64,000 nucleotides of DNA from Gordonia iterans (GTDB taxonomy: Bacteria > Actinomycetota > Actinomycetes > Mycobacteriales > Mycobacteriaceae). The notes under the pieces are model-generated. The model worked only from the letters and a program-made list of their open reading frames with translations. It had not been told where the DNA came from and made no database searches. How positions within the stretch are numbered: the stretch's first letter is position 1; every line of letters starts with the position of its first letter. The position numbers and the translations under genes are program-made. The stretch covers positions 3,410,001-3,474,000 of the forward strand of contig NZ_CP027433.1 of assembly GCF_002993285.1 (NCBI RefSeq). The letters are read 5' to 3'. Positions 39,267 through 47,700 of the stretch are shown here, piece by piece.

Positions 39267-39300
39267 AGGCCGGGTACCGATCAGGTGCCCGGCCTTTCTC
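39267..39300 (+). terminator. rho-independent terminator
   Basis: AGGCCGGGTACC (39267-39278), loop GATCA, then GGTGCCCGGCCT (39284-39295) followed by TTCTC: a 12-bp stem with one wobble pair and a short T-rich tail on the plus strand. It ends the 38802-39251 transcript. Confidence 0.8.
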
Positions 39301-39418
39301 ATGTCTGCGGCGGACCCGGCGGAGCGGGCGTTTCCGAACGTGCGTGTTTCGTCGCCTTAACACCCCGGCAACACGAGCTTCCTAGTGTCTGCGCACAGAT
39401 CGACTTGGAGGTTTCGAC

Positions 39419-40897
39419 ATGCAGTTGGGGCGTCTGCTCGAGAACCGCGCCCTGCGACTGGAGCTCGCCGTCGACCCCGGCGGTGCGCGGGAACTGGCCG
39501 TGTGCGGGGTGTCGGTGGCCGAGGGGCCGATGCCGCAGCGACTGACGGGCGGGGGTGGCTTGCTGCTGATGCGTCTCGTCCAGGTCGACGATCCTGCCGA
39601 GACCGAACGTCTGCTCGACGCCGCACACGACGGCGGCGTCGTCGCCGTCGGGGTGGGCGTCGACCGTGCCGGGGGTTGCCTTCCCAGGAGCGTGGTCGCC
39701 TCATGCCGGGCGCGCGGGCTCGCTCTGGTGTCCGTGCCCGCGGACGTCTCGTTCGACGACGTCGCCGCGGAGTTCCGCGTCCACCGCGCCGATCTCGCCT
39801 GCCGGATGCGGGCGGCCCTGAACCAGTCGCGCCGGCTCCTCGCGTCGGTGGCGGCCGGATGCGAGTTGGACGACCTCGCCTCGGTGGTCGTCGGCGCGAC
39901 CGGGGTCGGCTGCACGGTCGTGACGGCCACCGGACGGCGCATCTGTGCGCACGGGCGAGGGTTGTCCGACGACGACGTCGACGAGCTCCTGCGCGGAGCC
40001 CGTACCGCCGACGCCGTCCCGGTGACGACGGCCGGACGGACGGTGCTCCCGATCGGCCGGTGCGACGACGCGGCGCGTGCGTGGCATCTGGTGGTCGACG
40101 GTCGAGTGGAGACTCTGCCGGCCGACGCCGCGGACGCCTTCGCCGAGTTCGCTTCGGTCGCCGCGCTGGTGCACGCGCGGGAGGCCGAATCGCTCGCGCT
40201 GCGTGATCGACACGACGATCTGGCCGTGGCGGAGCGCCTTGCGGCGCCGCAGGGTTCGGGCTGTTCCGGCGGCGGAGCGGTGCTGGTGGTCCGCTCCGAC
40301 GACCCGGATCGGGCCCGCCCCCTGGTCCGTGATGCGCTGACGGCAACCGTCGCAGACGCGACGGTGGCCGTTCACGGCGGAGACGTCATCGCTCACCTGC
40401 CGACCGGTTCGCCCGACGCGACGGTCGCCGCCGTCGGGCAGCGGTTGCGGGGGGTGGTCGATCTGCTCGGCGCGCCGTCGATCGGGTACTGCGCGATGTC
40501 CGACGGCGCCAGCTTCGACGGCGCGGTCCGCGGCGCGAGGCAGGCCGCCCGCTTCCGCGAATCCTCGGAGTCGTGCCCGCTGCCGATCACGGCCGCCGAC
40601 TCGCTCGGCACCGCCGCGTCGCTGTTCGCGCATCTGCCCGACGACGTCCGGACGGACTTCGTCCGCCGGGTGCTGGGTCCGCTCCAAGAGCATGACGCCG
40701 CCACCAAGGCCGGTCTGCTCGACACCCTCGCCCAGTTCCTGGCGAACGACTGTTCGTGGGTGCGCACCGCCACCGCGATGGACATGCACCAGAACACGGT
40801 CCGTTACCGGATCGGGCGCACTGAGCAGTTGATCGGCCGGAATCTGTCAGATCTCGCCGATCGGGTCGACGTGCACGTGGCACTGGAACTCCGGTGA
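39419..40897 (+). CDS. PucR/CdaR-family transcriptional regulator
   Basis: 492-residue regulator. The N-terminal half (MQLGRLLENRALRLELAVDP, then VSVAEGPMPQRLTGGGGLLL) is a PucR N-terminal ligand domain. The central part resembles the GGDEF-like CdaR domain (APSIGYCAMSDGASFDGAVR). The C-terminus, LAQFLANDCSWVRTATAMDM followed by HQNTVRYRIGRTEQLIGRNL, is the diagnostic PucR helix-turn-helix. PucR proteins commonly activate purine, urea or amino-acid catabolism. Its position near urease suggests a nitrogen-catabolic role (inference). ATG at 39419 follows GGAGG. Confidence 0.88.
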   Translation: MQLGRLLENRALRLELAVDPGGARELAVCGVSVAEGPMPQRLTGGGGLLLMRLVQVDDPAETERLLDAAHDGGVVAVGVGVDRAGGCLPRSVVASCRARGLALVSVPADVSFDDVAAEFRVHRADLACRMRAALNQSRRLLASVAAGCELDDLASVVVGATGVGCTVVTATGRRICAHGRGLSDDDVDELLRGARTADAVPVTTAGRTVLPIGRCDDAARAWHLVVDGRVETLPADAADAFAEFASVAALVHAREAESLALRDRHDDLAVAERLAAPQGSGCSGGGAVLVVRSDDPDRARPLVRDALTATVADATVAVHGGDVIAHLPTGSPDATVAAVGQRLRGVVDLLGAPSIGYCAMSDGASFDGAVRGARQAARFRESSESCPLPITAADSLGTAASLFAHLPDDVRTDFVRRVLGPLQEHDAATKAGLLDTLAQFLANDCSWVRTATAMDMHQNTVRYRIGRTEQLIGRNLSDLADRVDVHVALELR

Positions 40898-40921
40898 CCG
40901 TCCACCGCGGAGATCACTCAG

Positions 40922-41383
40922 TCATCGCGCGATAGGACGCGCGACGGCGGCTCGCGCTCGTCGAGTCACCAGCGCGTGCCGCGCCCCCGAGCACCGAGGA
41001 GGATGAACCGCGTCTTGCCTCAGCGCGCGAATCTCAAAGGCCGAGTCCACCACATCGAGGGTGGCTTCGCCGTGGCCGTTCTCATCGAACGCGAGCCGGC
41101 GTGACCGAAGTTCAGTGGTGAATCGCCACTCCGCAGGCGCCTCGACGACAAACGCCGGGGCCCTGCAGTCGTCGCAGTCGTCGTCAATTTCGTCCGTCAC
41201 ACCGTCGTCGTGACGGTCGCACGGTTCACCGTGCGTCGGGTACGCGTACCCGGGGTTCCAGAGGTAGGCGGGTTCCCGACCTAGTCGGGGACGACGTCAG
41301 CTCCCGGACGATTCCGAGTCGTCCACGGCGAAGTCGTACCTAATTCGGAGCACCTCCGTCGCCCTGCCCAGTACGTTGACCAT
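40922..41383 (-). pseudogene. single reading frame interrupted by an in-frame TGA
   Basis: A strong Shine-Dalgarno (GGGGAGGAC) precedes ATG 41383. The frame encodes MVNVLGRATEVLRIRYDFAV then DDSESSGS, hits TGA at 41297-41299, and then stays open, in the same frame, for 125 more codons to 40922: RRPRLGREPAYLWNPGYAYP, a Cys/Asp-rich stretch DEIDDDCDDCRAP, and VVEAPAEWRFTTELRSRRLA. After the TGA the only usual start codon is GTG 41200, which lacks a convincing RBS. Codon use (CTA, ATT, CGT) is less GC-biased than in neighbours. Likely a decaying or transferred gene. Alternatives are a true 28-residue peptide, TGA read-through, or two genes. Function unknown. Confidence 0.45.
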
Positions 41384-41493
41384 CGTCCTCCCCTTTCCTG
41401 CGCGATTCGGACCTCGGCGGTCCGCTGATCGTCTCAGGACCGGACCATATCCGGAGATGCTGACAATCTCGGCGGAGTGGATCGACCGGGTGA

Positions 41494-41670
41494 CCTTTCG
41501 ACAAGCTCAAGGAGCGAGCGGGTGACCTTTCGACGGGCTCAAGGAGCGAGCGGGTGACCTTTCGACAAGCTCAAGGAGCGAGCGGGCTGCTCAAGGAGCG
41601 GGCGGTGACCTTTCGACAAGCTCAAGGAGCGAGCGGGCGGGCGACCTTTCGACAACCTCAAGGAGCGGGG
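41494..41670. repeat. CTTTCGACAAGCTCAAGG-type repeat cluster
   Basis: Five copies of GACCTTTCGACAAGCTCAAG followed by GAGCGAGCGG, with variants GACGGGCTC and GACAACCTC and one shortened copy (GCTGCTCAAGGAGCGGGCGG). The cluster fills most of 41384-41684. It lies just beyond the rpsN terminator, at the junction of accessory and ribosomal DNA. The same repeat occurs at 48281-48420. Confidence 0.9.
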
Positions 41671-41684
41671 GCGGGCACACAGCA

Positions 41685-41724
41685 CGACGGCCCCGCCTCT
41701 CGGTGAAGAGAGACGGGGCCGTCG
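41685..41724 (-). terminator. strong terminator stem after rpsN
   Basis: CGACGGCCCCGCCTCTC, loop GGTGAA, GAGAGACGGGGCCGTCG: a 17-bp inverted repeat with one mismatch, 48 bp beyond the rpsN stop. There is no U-tract, but the stem is very stable. It indicates that the rplN-rplX-rplE-rpsN transcript ends here and does not run on toward rpsH. Confidence 0.7.
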
Positions 41725-41772
41725 GTACGAGCGTCAACGCCGTCGCAGGACGACGCGGTCAGCTAGCTTCGG

Positions 41773-41958
41773 TCACCAGCTGGACTTCTGCACGCCCGGC
41801 AGCTCGCCGGCGTGCGCCATCTCGCGCAGGCAGATCCGGCACAGGCCGAACTTGCGGTACACCGAGTGCGGGCGACCGCACTTGTTGCAGCGCGTGTAGC
41901 CACGCACCGCGAACTTCGGCTTCTTGGCGGCCTTGATCCGCAGAGCCTTCTTAGCCAT
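41773..41958 (-). CDS. rpsN: 30S ribosomal protein S14 type Z
   Basis: 61-residue zinc-binding form of S14: [20 protein letters not shown], then [20 protein letters not shown], in which two CxxC pairs (CNKC, CRIC) bind zinc. This is the housekeeping form in actinobacteria; zinc-free paralogues are longer. It is one base downstream of rplE and followed by a strong terminator stem instead of rpsH. Confidence 0.97.
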   Translation of the reverse strand: MAKKALRIKAAKKPKFAVRGYTRCNKCGRPHSVYRKFGLCRICLREMAHAGELPGVQKSSW

Positions 41959-41959
41959 G

Positions 41960-42538
41960 TCAGTTGTCCTTCGCGTTCGAGTCCTTGAACGGGAAGCCCA
42001 GCGCCTTTAGCAGCGCGCGACCCTCCTCGTCATTGGTGGCCGAGGTGACGACGGTGATGTCCATGCCGCGCGGGCGGTCGATCGAATCGATGTCGATCTC
42101 GTGGAACATCGACTGCTCGTTCAGGCCGAAGGTGTAGTTGCCGTTGCCGTCGAACTGACGATCGCTCAGGCCGCGGAAGTCGCGGATACGCGGGAGGGCG
42201 ATCGACACCAGGCGATCGAGGAACTCCCACATGCGGTCGCCGCGCAGGGTCGCGCGGGCGCCGATCGGCATGCCCTCGCGCAGCTTGAACTGCGCGATGG
42301 ACTTGCGGGCACGACGGATCTCGGGCTGCTGGCCGGTGATGAGCGCCAGATCGGCGACGGCACCGTTGATCAGCTTGGCGTCGCGGGCGGCGTCACCGAC
42401 GCCCATGTTCACGACGACCTTGACCACGCCCGGGATCTGCATCACGTTGTCGTAGTCGAACTCGGAGCTCAGCTGGTCCTTGATCTCCTCGCGGTAGCGA
42501 GTCTTCAGGCGCGGCTGAACCTTTTCGGTGGAGGTCAT
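41960..42538 (-). CDS. rplE: 50S ribosomal protein L5
   Basis: 5S rRNA-binding protein that contacts S13 and P-site tRNA. The 192 residues include [40 protein letters not shown], the [20 protein letters not shown] region and [20 protein letters not shown]. It is two bases downstream of rplX. Confidence 0.98.
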   Translation of the reverse strand: MTSTEKVQPRLKTRYREEIKDQLSSEFDYDNVMQIPGVVKVVVNMGVGDAARDAKLINGAVADLALITGQQPEIRRARKSIAQFKLREGMPIGARATLRGDRMWEFLDRLVSIALPRIRDFRGLSDRQFDGNGNYTFGLNEQSMFHEIDIDSIDRPRGMDITVVTSATNDEEGRALLKALGFPFKDSNAKDN

Positions 42539-42540
42539 AA

Positions 42541-42858
42541 TCAGATGTCCTTCCCGGTCTTGCGGGAGATGCGGACCTTCTTGCCGGTCTCGTCATCGAT
42601 CCGGTAGCCGATACGGGTCGGGTTGCCGTCGGAGTCCACGACCATCACGTTCGACACGTGGATGGGGGCTTCCTGGGTCACGATCCCGCCGGAGGAGGCA
42701 CCGCGCTCGTTCGCCGACTGCGCGGTGTGCTTCTTGATCCGGTTCACGCCCTCGACCAGGACCTTGTCGCGCTGCGGGTAGGCTTCGATGACCTTGCCCT
42801 TGGCGCCCTTGTCCTTGCCCGAGATGACGATCACGGTGTCACCCTTGTGCACCTTCAT
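42541..42858 (-). CDS. rplX: 50S ribosomal protein L24
   Basis: Assembly-initiating large-subunit protein, 105 residues, with the KOW motif [20 protein letters not shown] and the following [20 protein letters not shown]. It is three bases downstream of rplN. Confidence 0.98.
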   Translation of the reverse strand: MKVHKGDTVIVISGKDKGAKGKVIEAYPQRDKVLVEGVNRIKKHTAQSANERGASSGGIVTQEAPIHVSNVMVVDSDGNPTRIGYRIDDETGKKVRISRKTGKDI

Positions 42859-42861
42859 TTC

Positions 42862-43230
42862 TCAGATCACCTCCGGTGCGAGCGACACGATCTTCATGAA
42901 GCGCTTGTCGCGCAGTTCACGGCTGACCGGGCCGAAGATACGGGTGCCGCGGGGCTCGGTCTCGTTCTTGAGGATGACGGCCGCGTTCTCGTCGAACTTG
43001 ATGTACGAGCCGTCGGCACGACGACGCTCCTTGACGGTGCGCACGATGACGGCCTTGACGACCTCACCCTTCTTGATGTTGCCGCCGGGGACGGCGTCCT
43101 TCACGGTGGCGACGATGACGTCGCCCACGCCGGCGTAGCGTCGCGACGATCCGCCGAGCACGCGGATGCAGAGGATTTCCTTCGCACCGGTGTTGTCGGC
43201 GACTCGCACGCGCGATTCCTGCTGAATCAC
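42862..43230 (-). CDS. rplN: 50S ribosomal protein L14
   Basis: 122-residue large-subunit protein: [40 protein letters not shown] and [20 protein letters not shown]. It is the first gene of this four-gene unit. The S10 operon that usually precedes it within a few kb is not upstream in the remaining 20 kb of the window. Confidence 0.98.
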   Translation of the reverse strand: MIQQESRVRVADNTGAKEILCIRVLGGSSRRYAGVGDVIVATVKDAVPGGNIKKGEVVKAVIVRTVKERRRADGSYIKFDENAAVILKNETEPRGTRIFGPVSRELRDKRFMKIVSLAPEVI

Positions 43231-43399
43231 TGCTTAGTCTCCTTGACCTGGATACTGATGTCCGCCGGATTTCCGACCCGACGCACACGGTCTGCTGCCA
43301 CCGGAACACGCGCCTGCCTGGGGTTTTCCACACGACGGAGGAAGATCCCAGTGGGTTCACGGGCCGATTCGCGGCGCAAGCGCCGCAGGCAACCAGTCC

Positions 43400-43429
43400 A
43401 GTGTACGGATTACCGCAGGCAGAAGTCGA
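43400..43429 (-). promoter_or_regulatory. candidate promoter of rplN-rplX-rplE-rpsN
   Basis: Minus strand TCGACT (43424-43429) and TACACT (43400-43405), 18-bp spacer, about 160 nt of leader before rplN. The -10 is identical to the one proposed for rpsH. Remaining bases in the 430-bp gap are leader and repeats. Confidence 0.4.
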
Positions 43430-43439
43430 ATCGAACCAT

Positions 43440-43655
43440 CCCCCGCCAGCCCCTTGAGCCCCATCGAAGCCCCTTGAGCCCCGCCGAAGCCCCTTGAGCC
43501 CCGTCGAAGCCCCTTGAGCCCCGTCGAAGCCCCTTGAGCCCCGTCGAAAGGACCGAGTAGCCGAACCCCCACAGCCCCTTGAGTCCGTCTAAAGCCCCTT
43601 GAGCCCCGTCGAAAGCACCGAGTAGCCGAGCTGCCAGGCGAGGCGTATCGAGACC
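43440..43655. repeat. CCCCTTGAGCCCCGTCGAAG repeats plus one GAGTAG...CGTATCGAGACC element
   Basis: Seven copies of AGCCCCTTGAGCCCCGTCGA (period about 20-21 bp, with a few variants), then a copy of the other family: CGAGTAGCCGAGCTGCCAGG and CGAGGCGTATCGAGACCCGA at 43617-43655. Both families meet here, directly after the 3' end of the LuxR-type gene. Confidence 0.9.
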
Positions 43656-43660
43656 CGAAC

Positions 43661-44041
43661 TCACCACTCCGGGAGGGTGGTGTATCCGTCCTGGAGCGCG
43701 CGGGCGAGCAGGTGCGCCTTGGTGGGTGCCGGTCGCCCGACCGCAGCGTACTTGTTGCGGATCCGCGAGATGTGCGTGCTGACGGTCGACGCCGAGATGA
43801 ACAGCGACGCGGCCGCCTCGTCCTTGGAGTCCGAGGCCAGCCACGCCATGAGCACCTCGACCTCGCGCCGCGACAGCGAGGGACGTACCACACGCACGCC
43901 TTCGCCGGCCCGGAAGGCCCCGATGTCGGCGACCTCCCCCGACGCCCCGTGGCCGCCACCGTTCCCTTCGTGCTCGCGGACCGGCCGAGCGTGCACCGTC
44001 GCCGAATGCGCCTCTACAAGGTCCGCCACCATCGCCGTCAC
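43661..44041 (-). CDS. orphan LuxR/NarL-type HTH protein without receiver
   Basis: 126 residues from GTG 44041, which follows AGAGGGG at good spacing; ATG 44032 is an alternative. The C-terminal 70 residues are a LuxR DNA-binding domain: RPSLSRREVEVLMAWLASDS, then SASTVSTHISRIRNKYAAVG and RPAPTKAHLLARALQDGY. The first ~55 residues are Gly/His-rich with no phospho-acceptor receiver fold. The HTH closely resembles that of the response regulator 2.7 kb upstream (TVNEYLKRIRQKYADAGRPT), so the two are probably paralogues able to bind related sites. Target genes unknown. Confidence 0.75.
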   Translation of the reverse strand: MTAMVADLVEAHSATVHARPVREHEGNGGGHGASGEVADIGAFRAGEGVRVVRPSLSRREVEVLMAWLASDSKDEAAASLFISASTVSTHISRIRNKYAAVGRPAPTKAHLLARALQDGYTTLPEW

Positions 44042-44165
44042 AGAACTTACCCCTCTTAGGTTCCCCAACCCGAAATGCCCGCTGCAACACTGGATTTCGG
44101 ACGCTGATCGCCCGCCTGCCGCAACCTTGCCCAAAGGCTATGAACGCCGCCGCCCAGCGTGTAGA

Positions 44166-44181
44166 CCCCAATTGGGGGACA
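44166..44181. promoter_or_regulatory. palindrome CCCCAATTGGGG, candidate operator
   Basis: A perfect 12-bp palindrome (44166-44177) continuing GACA, 125 bp upstream of the orphan HTH start. The 13-mer CAATTGGGGGACA is repeated on the opposite strand at 51234-51246. Apart from this the 311-bp gap 44042-44352 shows no gene. Confidence 0.4.
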
Positions 44182-44352
44182 TCGCGGTTCCGCCGTTGGC
44201 GCGGACGTCAATCACTCGATCGACCGACACTCCGCGCCGATCGACGACACCGCAGGTCAGCGGATCGGGCACATCGGACATCGACACGCAACTGAGGCTA
44301 TGACGACCGGCAGATCCACCAATGAATGTGATTGCGATCACACAGAAATCTC

Positions 44353-45405
44353 TCAGGCGGGCAGCCCGTCGGGAGTGAACTCCCAGCGGGACAGGCGTCC
44401 CCCATCGACGACGGTGATCGTGGCCAGCCGGCCCCGGCCGTTCGGCAGCACCCGGACGGTGACCTCGCTCCCGGGCCCGACCGAGTCCAGCAGTTCGGCG
44501 GCCGAGGCCAGGAGCGGGGCGAAGCGATCCGGATCGTCGTCGCCGACCGCCCGGTCGTCGAGGAGCAGCACCCGGGCGCCGCGCGCCCGGGCCTGCCACA
44601 CCGCCGCCGCGAGGTCGTCGTCGTGCAGCCCGGGAGCCCGGATGCGATCACGGAGCGCCGCCTCGACCAGGAGGCATTCGCCGACGACGGCGTCGTCGAT
44701 CGGCTCTCCCGTCGCGATCCGCTCGAGCAGCGGTCGCGCTTGCCGAGCGAGGCCGGCTACTTCCTGATCGCGCACAGTCAGAACCGCTTCCTGAGCCGCG
44801 TCGAACGCCGACCGGTCCCGGGCGTCGCGACGGAGCGCGTGGATGCGTCGGGCCCGCGGACGGATGATGGCCACGAACACCGTCGCCATGATCATCACCG
44901 CCAGATTGGACCCGAGATTGCCGGTCAGCGTCGCCAGTGGTCCGGCGACGCGATCGGCACCGATTCCGACGACGATGCTGAGCGCCAGTCCGAGCCAGGC
45001 CGCACCGAGCCGCCCGCGTACCGCCGTCAACACTTGTATCGACACGATCGCGGCGGTCAGGACGGTGTACGCGAGGCCGGGTTCGCGGGTCAGCGCCGGG
45101 ACCGCCGCGGCCAGCGCGGTCGGCGGCAAGAGCACCGCCACCGCCGTCGGAAGCGGACGGAGCGGGTCTCCCGCCGCGGCCAGCACCATCAACGCCACCG
45201 CGGCGAGGACCAGCAACACCGCGCCGAGCAGCCAGGGACGGGTCACCCCGCCGGCCGCGAAGGCGATCGTGCTCAGCACGACGATGCTGAGCAGCGCCAG
45301 CGCGTACGCGGCTGGAGTCTGCAGACCGACCAGCGCCGAAGCATCCTCCCGCAGCGGGCCCCGTCCCCAGTACCAGCGATGCTCCGACTCCGCGTTCACG
45401 GTCAC
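44353..45405 (-). CDS. membrane protein paired with NarL-type histidine kinase (copy A)
   Basis: About 350 residues. Five or six hydrophobic helices (YALALLSIVVLSTIAFAAGG, LLGAVLLVLAAVALMVLAAA, LAVMIMATVFVAIIRP) are followed by a basic linker and a helical stretch RSAFDAAQEAVLTVRDQEVA. The C-terminal ~130 residues (VEAALRDRIRAPGLHDDDLA, ARGARVLLLDDR, GSEVTVRVLPNGRGRLATIT) resemble a degenerate kinase-type ATPase region without N or G boxes. I prefer GTG 45405, forming a GTGA overlap with the kinase stop; GTG 45414 is possible. A paralogue with the same arrangement is at 48486-49547. Function unknown; probably a sensor partner. Confidence 0.65.
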   Translation of the reverse strand: MTVNAESEHRWYWGRGPLREDASALVGLQTPAAYALALLSIVVLSTIAFAAGGVTRPWLLGAVLLVLAAVALMVLAAAGDPLRPLPTAVAVLLPPTALAAAVPALTREPGLAYTVLTAAIVSIQVLTAVRGRLGAAWLGLALSIVVGIGADRVAGPLATLTGNLGSNLAVMIMATVFVAIIRPRARRIHALRRDARDRSAFDAAQEAVLTVRDQEVAGLARQARPLLERIATGEPIDDAVVGECLLVEAALRDRIRAPGLHDDDLAAAVWQARARGARVLLLDDRAVGDDDPDRFAPLLASAAELLDSVGPGSEVTVRVLPNGRGRLATITVVDGGRLSRWEFTPDGLPA

Positions 45406-46688
45406 CGTTCCCACGCCAGCCGCACCTCCGTGCCCGACCCGGGGGTGCTCTCGATGTGCGCGGAGCCCTCGCCGTCGGCCAGCCCGTCCATGCGCTGCCG
45501 GATGCTGACCTCGATGCCCAGACGCTCGGCGGGGATCGACGCCGGATCGAACCCGACCCCGTCGTCGGCGATCACCACCTGCACCGAGTCGTCGCCGAGA
45601 CGAATCACCACCGCGCGTTCGGCGTCGCCGCCGGCGTGCCGAAGAGCGTTGCGCAGCGCCTCACCGGCGGCCTCGGCCAGGCCGCGGACGGCGTGTGCCG
45701 GATAGCGGCCCCGTCCGCTGCCGGCGGAGACCTCATCCACCACCTCGATCCTCACCCCGGGATCGACCAGGGACACCACCGCCCGGAGGCGGCCGAGCGA
45801 CTCGGCTGCGGTGAGTTCCTCGTCGCCCGTGCTCGGCGGGTGCGCCAGCGCGTCGAACTCGTCGAGCGCGATCTGCGCCTGCACCGCGAGCCGGCCGTCG
45901 CCCGGGTCCGCCTTCGCCGCCAGCAGCGTGGCGAGGACGTTGTCGTGGATCAGCGCGCCGAATCGCGCGCGCTCGGCCGCGCGCGCCGTCGACGCAGCGG
46001 AGAGCCGGGCCGCGGCGACCGAGTCCGCGTGCGCCTTGTCCAAGAGCGCACCGGTGCGGATCACCTTCCAGATGAGCACCACGAAGGGCAGCGAGAAGAC
46101 CACGACGAACAGCCACTCGTACACAAGCACGCCCAGCCGATCACCGCTGCGACCGGCCGCCGTGAGGAGCGCCCAGCCCGCCGCGCAGACCAGCAGCGCC
46201 ACGATGCCCGGACGGAGCCCCACCAGTGCGACCGCGAGGCCCGTGAGTCCGCAGAAGAGCCAGGTAACCTCGCCGGCTGGGACGCGCAGTCCGGTCCACG
46301 CCACGAACCAGAGCGCACACGCGGCGAGGAAGCCGACGAAGCACGCGACGGCGAGCGGGCGGATGAGCCTTCTCGTCGGCGCCCAGTAGGTGGCCGGGAC
46401 CAGGGCGATTCCCGGGCCGTAGGCCAATACGGCCGCCACAGGCGCATACCACCCGGCGACCATGCCTGTGGGCTGCCCGAAGCGCGGGATGGCGATCAGC
46501 AGGAAGGCGAGGTAGCCGCACCCGACGAACCGGGCCATGGCGACCTGGATCCGGCGTTCCTCCGGACCGCCCGCCCGTGGCATGCCCCCGAACGCCGGTG
46601 CTCCATTCGGCGCGGCAGGGCTCGCCGGGGCTGCCGCGGGGACTGTCACCGCCGCGGAATCTGCCTCTGTGCCGGGCTCTGCGTTCAC
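45402..46688 (-). CDS. NarL-type sensor histidine kinase (copy A)
   Basis: 428 residues. A Pro/Ala-rich N-terminus (~45 residues) is followed by six hydrophobic helices (45-215), a HisKA_3-like dimerisation helix AERARFGALIHDNVLATLLA with phospho-acceptor His248, and a HATPase domain: N box EAAGEALRNALRHAGGDAER, G1 VVIADDGVGFDPASI, G2 STPGSGTEVRLAWER. There is no obvious extracytoplasmic sensor domain, so sensing is likely within the membrane part. GTG start, 15 bp after the response regulator gene. Its cognate regulator is almost certainly the protein encoded immediately upstream. Confidence 0.85.
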   Translation of the reverse strand: MNAEPGTEADSAAVTVPAAAPASPAAPNGAPAFGGMPRAGGPEERRIQVAMARFVGCGYLAFLLIAIPRFGQPTGMVAGWYAPVAAVLAYGPGIALVPATYWAPTRRLIRPLAVACFVGFLAACALWFVAWTGLRVPAGEVTWLFCGLTGLAVALVGLRPGIVALLVCAAGWALLTAAGRSGDRLGVLVYEWLFVVVFSLPFVVLIWKVIRTGALLDKAHADSVAAARLSAASTARAAERARFGALIHDNVLATLLAAKADPGDGRLAVQAQIALDEFDALAHPPSTGDEELTAAESLGRLRAVVSLVDPGVRIEVVDEVSAGSGRGRYPAHAVRGLAEAAGEALRNALRHAGGDAERAVVIRLGDDSVQVVIADDGVGFDPASIPAERLGIEVSIRQRMDGLADGEGSAHIESTPGSGTEVRLAWER

Positions 46689-46703
46689 ACCGGGAGTGGC
46701 GCG

Positions 46704-47447
46704 CTATTCACCGCGCGGGCGCTGCGGCATGGGCAGCCAGCCGTCCTCGACAGCGCGTTTGAACAGGTCGAGCTTGGTGCGGGTGGGCCGACCGGCATCG
46801 GCGTACTTCTGGCGGATGCGCTTGAGGTACTCGTTCACGGTGTCCGGCGAGACGCCGAGTTCCTGTCCGACGCTGATCGACGTGCCGCCCGAGGCATAGA
46901 GCGTCAGGACGCGCTGCAACTGTGGGCTCAGATCCACCGCGTCCAGGTTCGGGTCGCCGTCGATGGCGGCCGCCCACTCGGTGGTCAGCACCTCCTGTCC
47001 CCGGCCGGCGGTGCGCACCGCGCCGACGATCTCCTCCTCGGGAGCGGACTTGAGGACCACACCGAGGGTCCCCGCGCGGGCTGCCGACCGCAGCAGGTCG
47101 GGATGTTCGCCGGAGGTGTAGACGACGGTGCCGATCCCCCGCTCGGCGAGCGTGGCGACATTCTCGCGCGGCGTGGTGCCGTCGTTGAGCCGCAGATCCA
47201 GAATCACCACGTCGAGGTCGTCGGTCTGAGCGAGCAATTCGCTCACCGTGCTGGCGGAGGCGACCAGGCACAGGTCGTCGTGCATCTCCAGGATCCGTTC
47301 GATCCCCCACACGGGTGCGCGATGGTCGTCGACCATGCCCACCCGCAGCACCGACACCACTCCGATGCCCGCGTCGTCAGCTCCGATGCCCGCGTCGTCA
47401 GCTCCGATGCCCGCGTCGTCAGCGGCGTCCGTATCAGGATCGGTCAC
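46704..47447 (-). CDS. NarL/LuxR-family response regulator
   Basis: 247 residues. After a repetitive N-terminal tail (three copies of DDAGIGA) comes the receiver: LRVGMVDDHRAPVWGIERIL with acidic pocket, phospho-acceptor Asp84 in VVILDLRLNDG, Thr/Ser in VVYTSGEHP and Lys133 in GVVLKSAP. The C-terminal LuxR HTH (DLSPQLQRVLTLYASGGTSI, SVGQELGVSPDTVNEYLKRI) spans ~170-235. GTG at 47447 has a GGAGGGG RBS. The gene heads the regulator-kinase-membrane protein operon. Confidence 0.88.
   Translation of the reverse strand: MTDPDTDAADDAGIGADDAGIGADDAGIGVVSVLRVGMVDDHRAPVWGIERILEMHDDLCLVASASTVSELLAQTDDLDVVILDLRLNDGTTPRENVATLAERGIGTVVYTSGEHPDLLRSAARAGTLGVVLKSAPEEEIVGAVRTAGRGQEVLTTEWAAAIDGDPNLDAVDLSPQLQRVLTLYASGGTSISVGQELGVSPDTVNEYLKRIRQKYADAGRPTRTKLDLFKRAVEDGWLPMPQRPRGE
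47364..47423. repeat. 21-bp tandem repeat inside the response regulator gene
   Basis: GATGCCCGCGTCGTCAGCTC occurs three times with a 21-bp period, encoding DDAGIGA units ahead of the receiver domain. In-frame period means copy number can change without destroying the gene. Confidence 0.9.
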
Positions 47448-47484
47448 GTTCGATCACCCCTCCCCGTCGGATGCTCACAATCAC

Positions 47485-47506
47485 CCTGAGCAACGTTCTG
47501 CTCAGG
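47485..47506. promoter_or_regulatory. inverted repeat upstream of the response regulator
   Basis: CCTGAGCA-ACGTTC-TGCTCAGG, a perfect 8-bp inverted repeat centred about 48 bp upstream of the response regulator start. It could be an operator for autoregulation or a leader hairpin. CCCCGATTG next to it weakly resembles the CCCCAATTG sites. Confidence 0.4.
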
Positions 47507-47634
47507 CCCCGATTGTAGTGACGGAGTCCGACAACTCAGGCCCGAGCAGGGAAATTTCCTCCTTTTGGCCCACGCCGACGGCGAAGTAAGGCCCACCGCG
47601 GCAATCGGCCGCGGCCGCCGGCAAGCTGCGGCCC

Positions 47635-47665
47635 TTGACCGGACGGACCGCACGAGCGCTATCTT
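47635..47665 (+). promoter_or_regulatory. weak promoter candidate for the lipoprotein gene
   Basis: TTGACC (47635-47640) and TATCTT (47660-47665), spacer 19 bp. An AAGGAGG Shine-Dalgarno follows at about 47683. Between them TTAGGATTACCTGAC loosely resembles an iron-box half, but matches the DtxR/IdeR consensus at only about 11 of 19 positions. Confidence 0.3.
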
Positions 47666-47700
47666 AGGATTACCTGACTAGTCCAAGGAGGACCACAGTT

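Noticed and set aside
43410..44171. Alternative minus-strand frame over the orphan HTH gene and repeats
   Set aside because: Repetitive Gly/Leu-rich translation of repeats with no domain; the LuxR frame is clearly the coding one.
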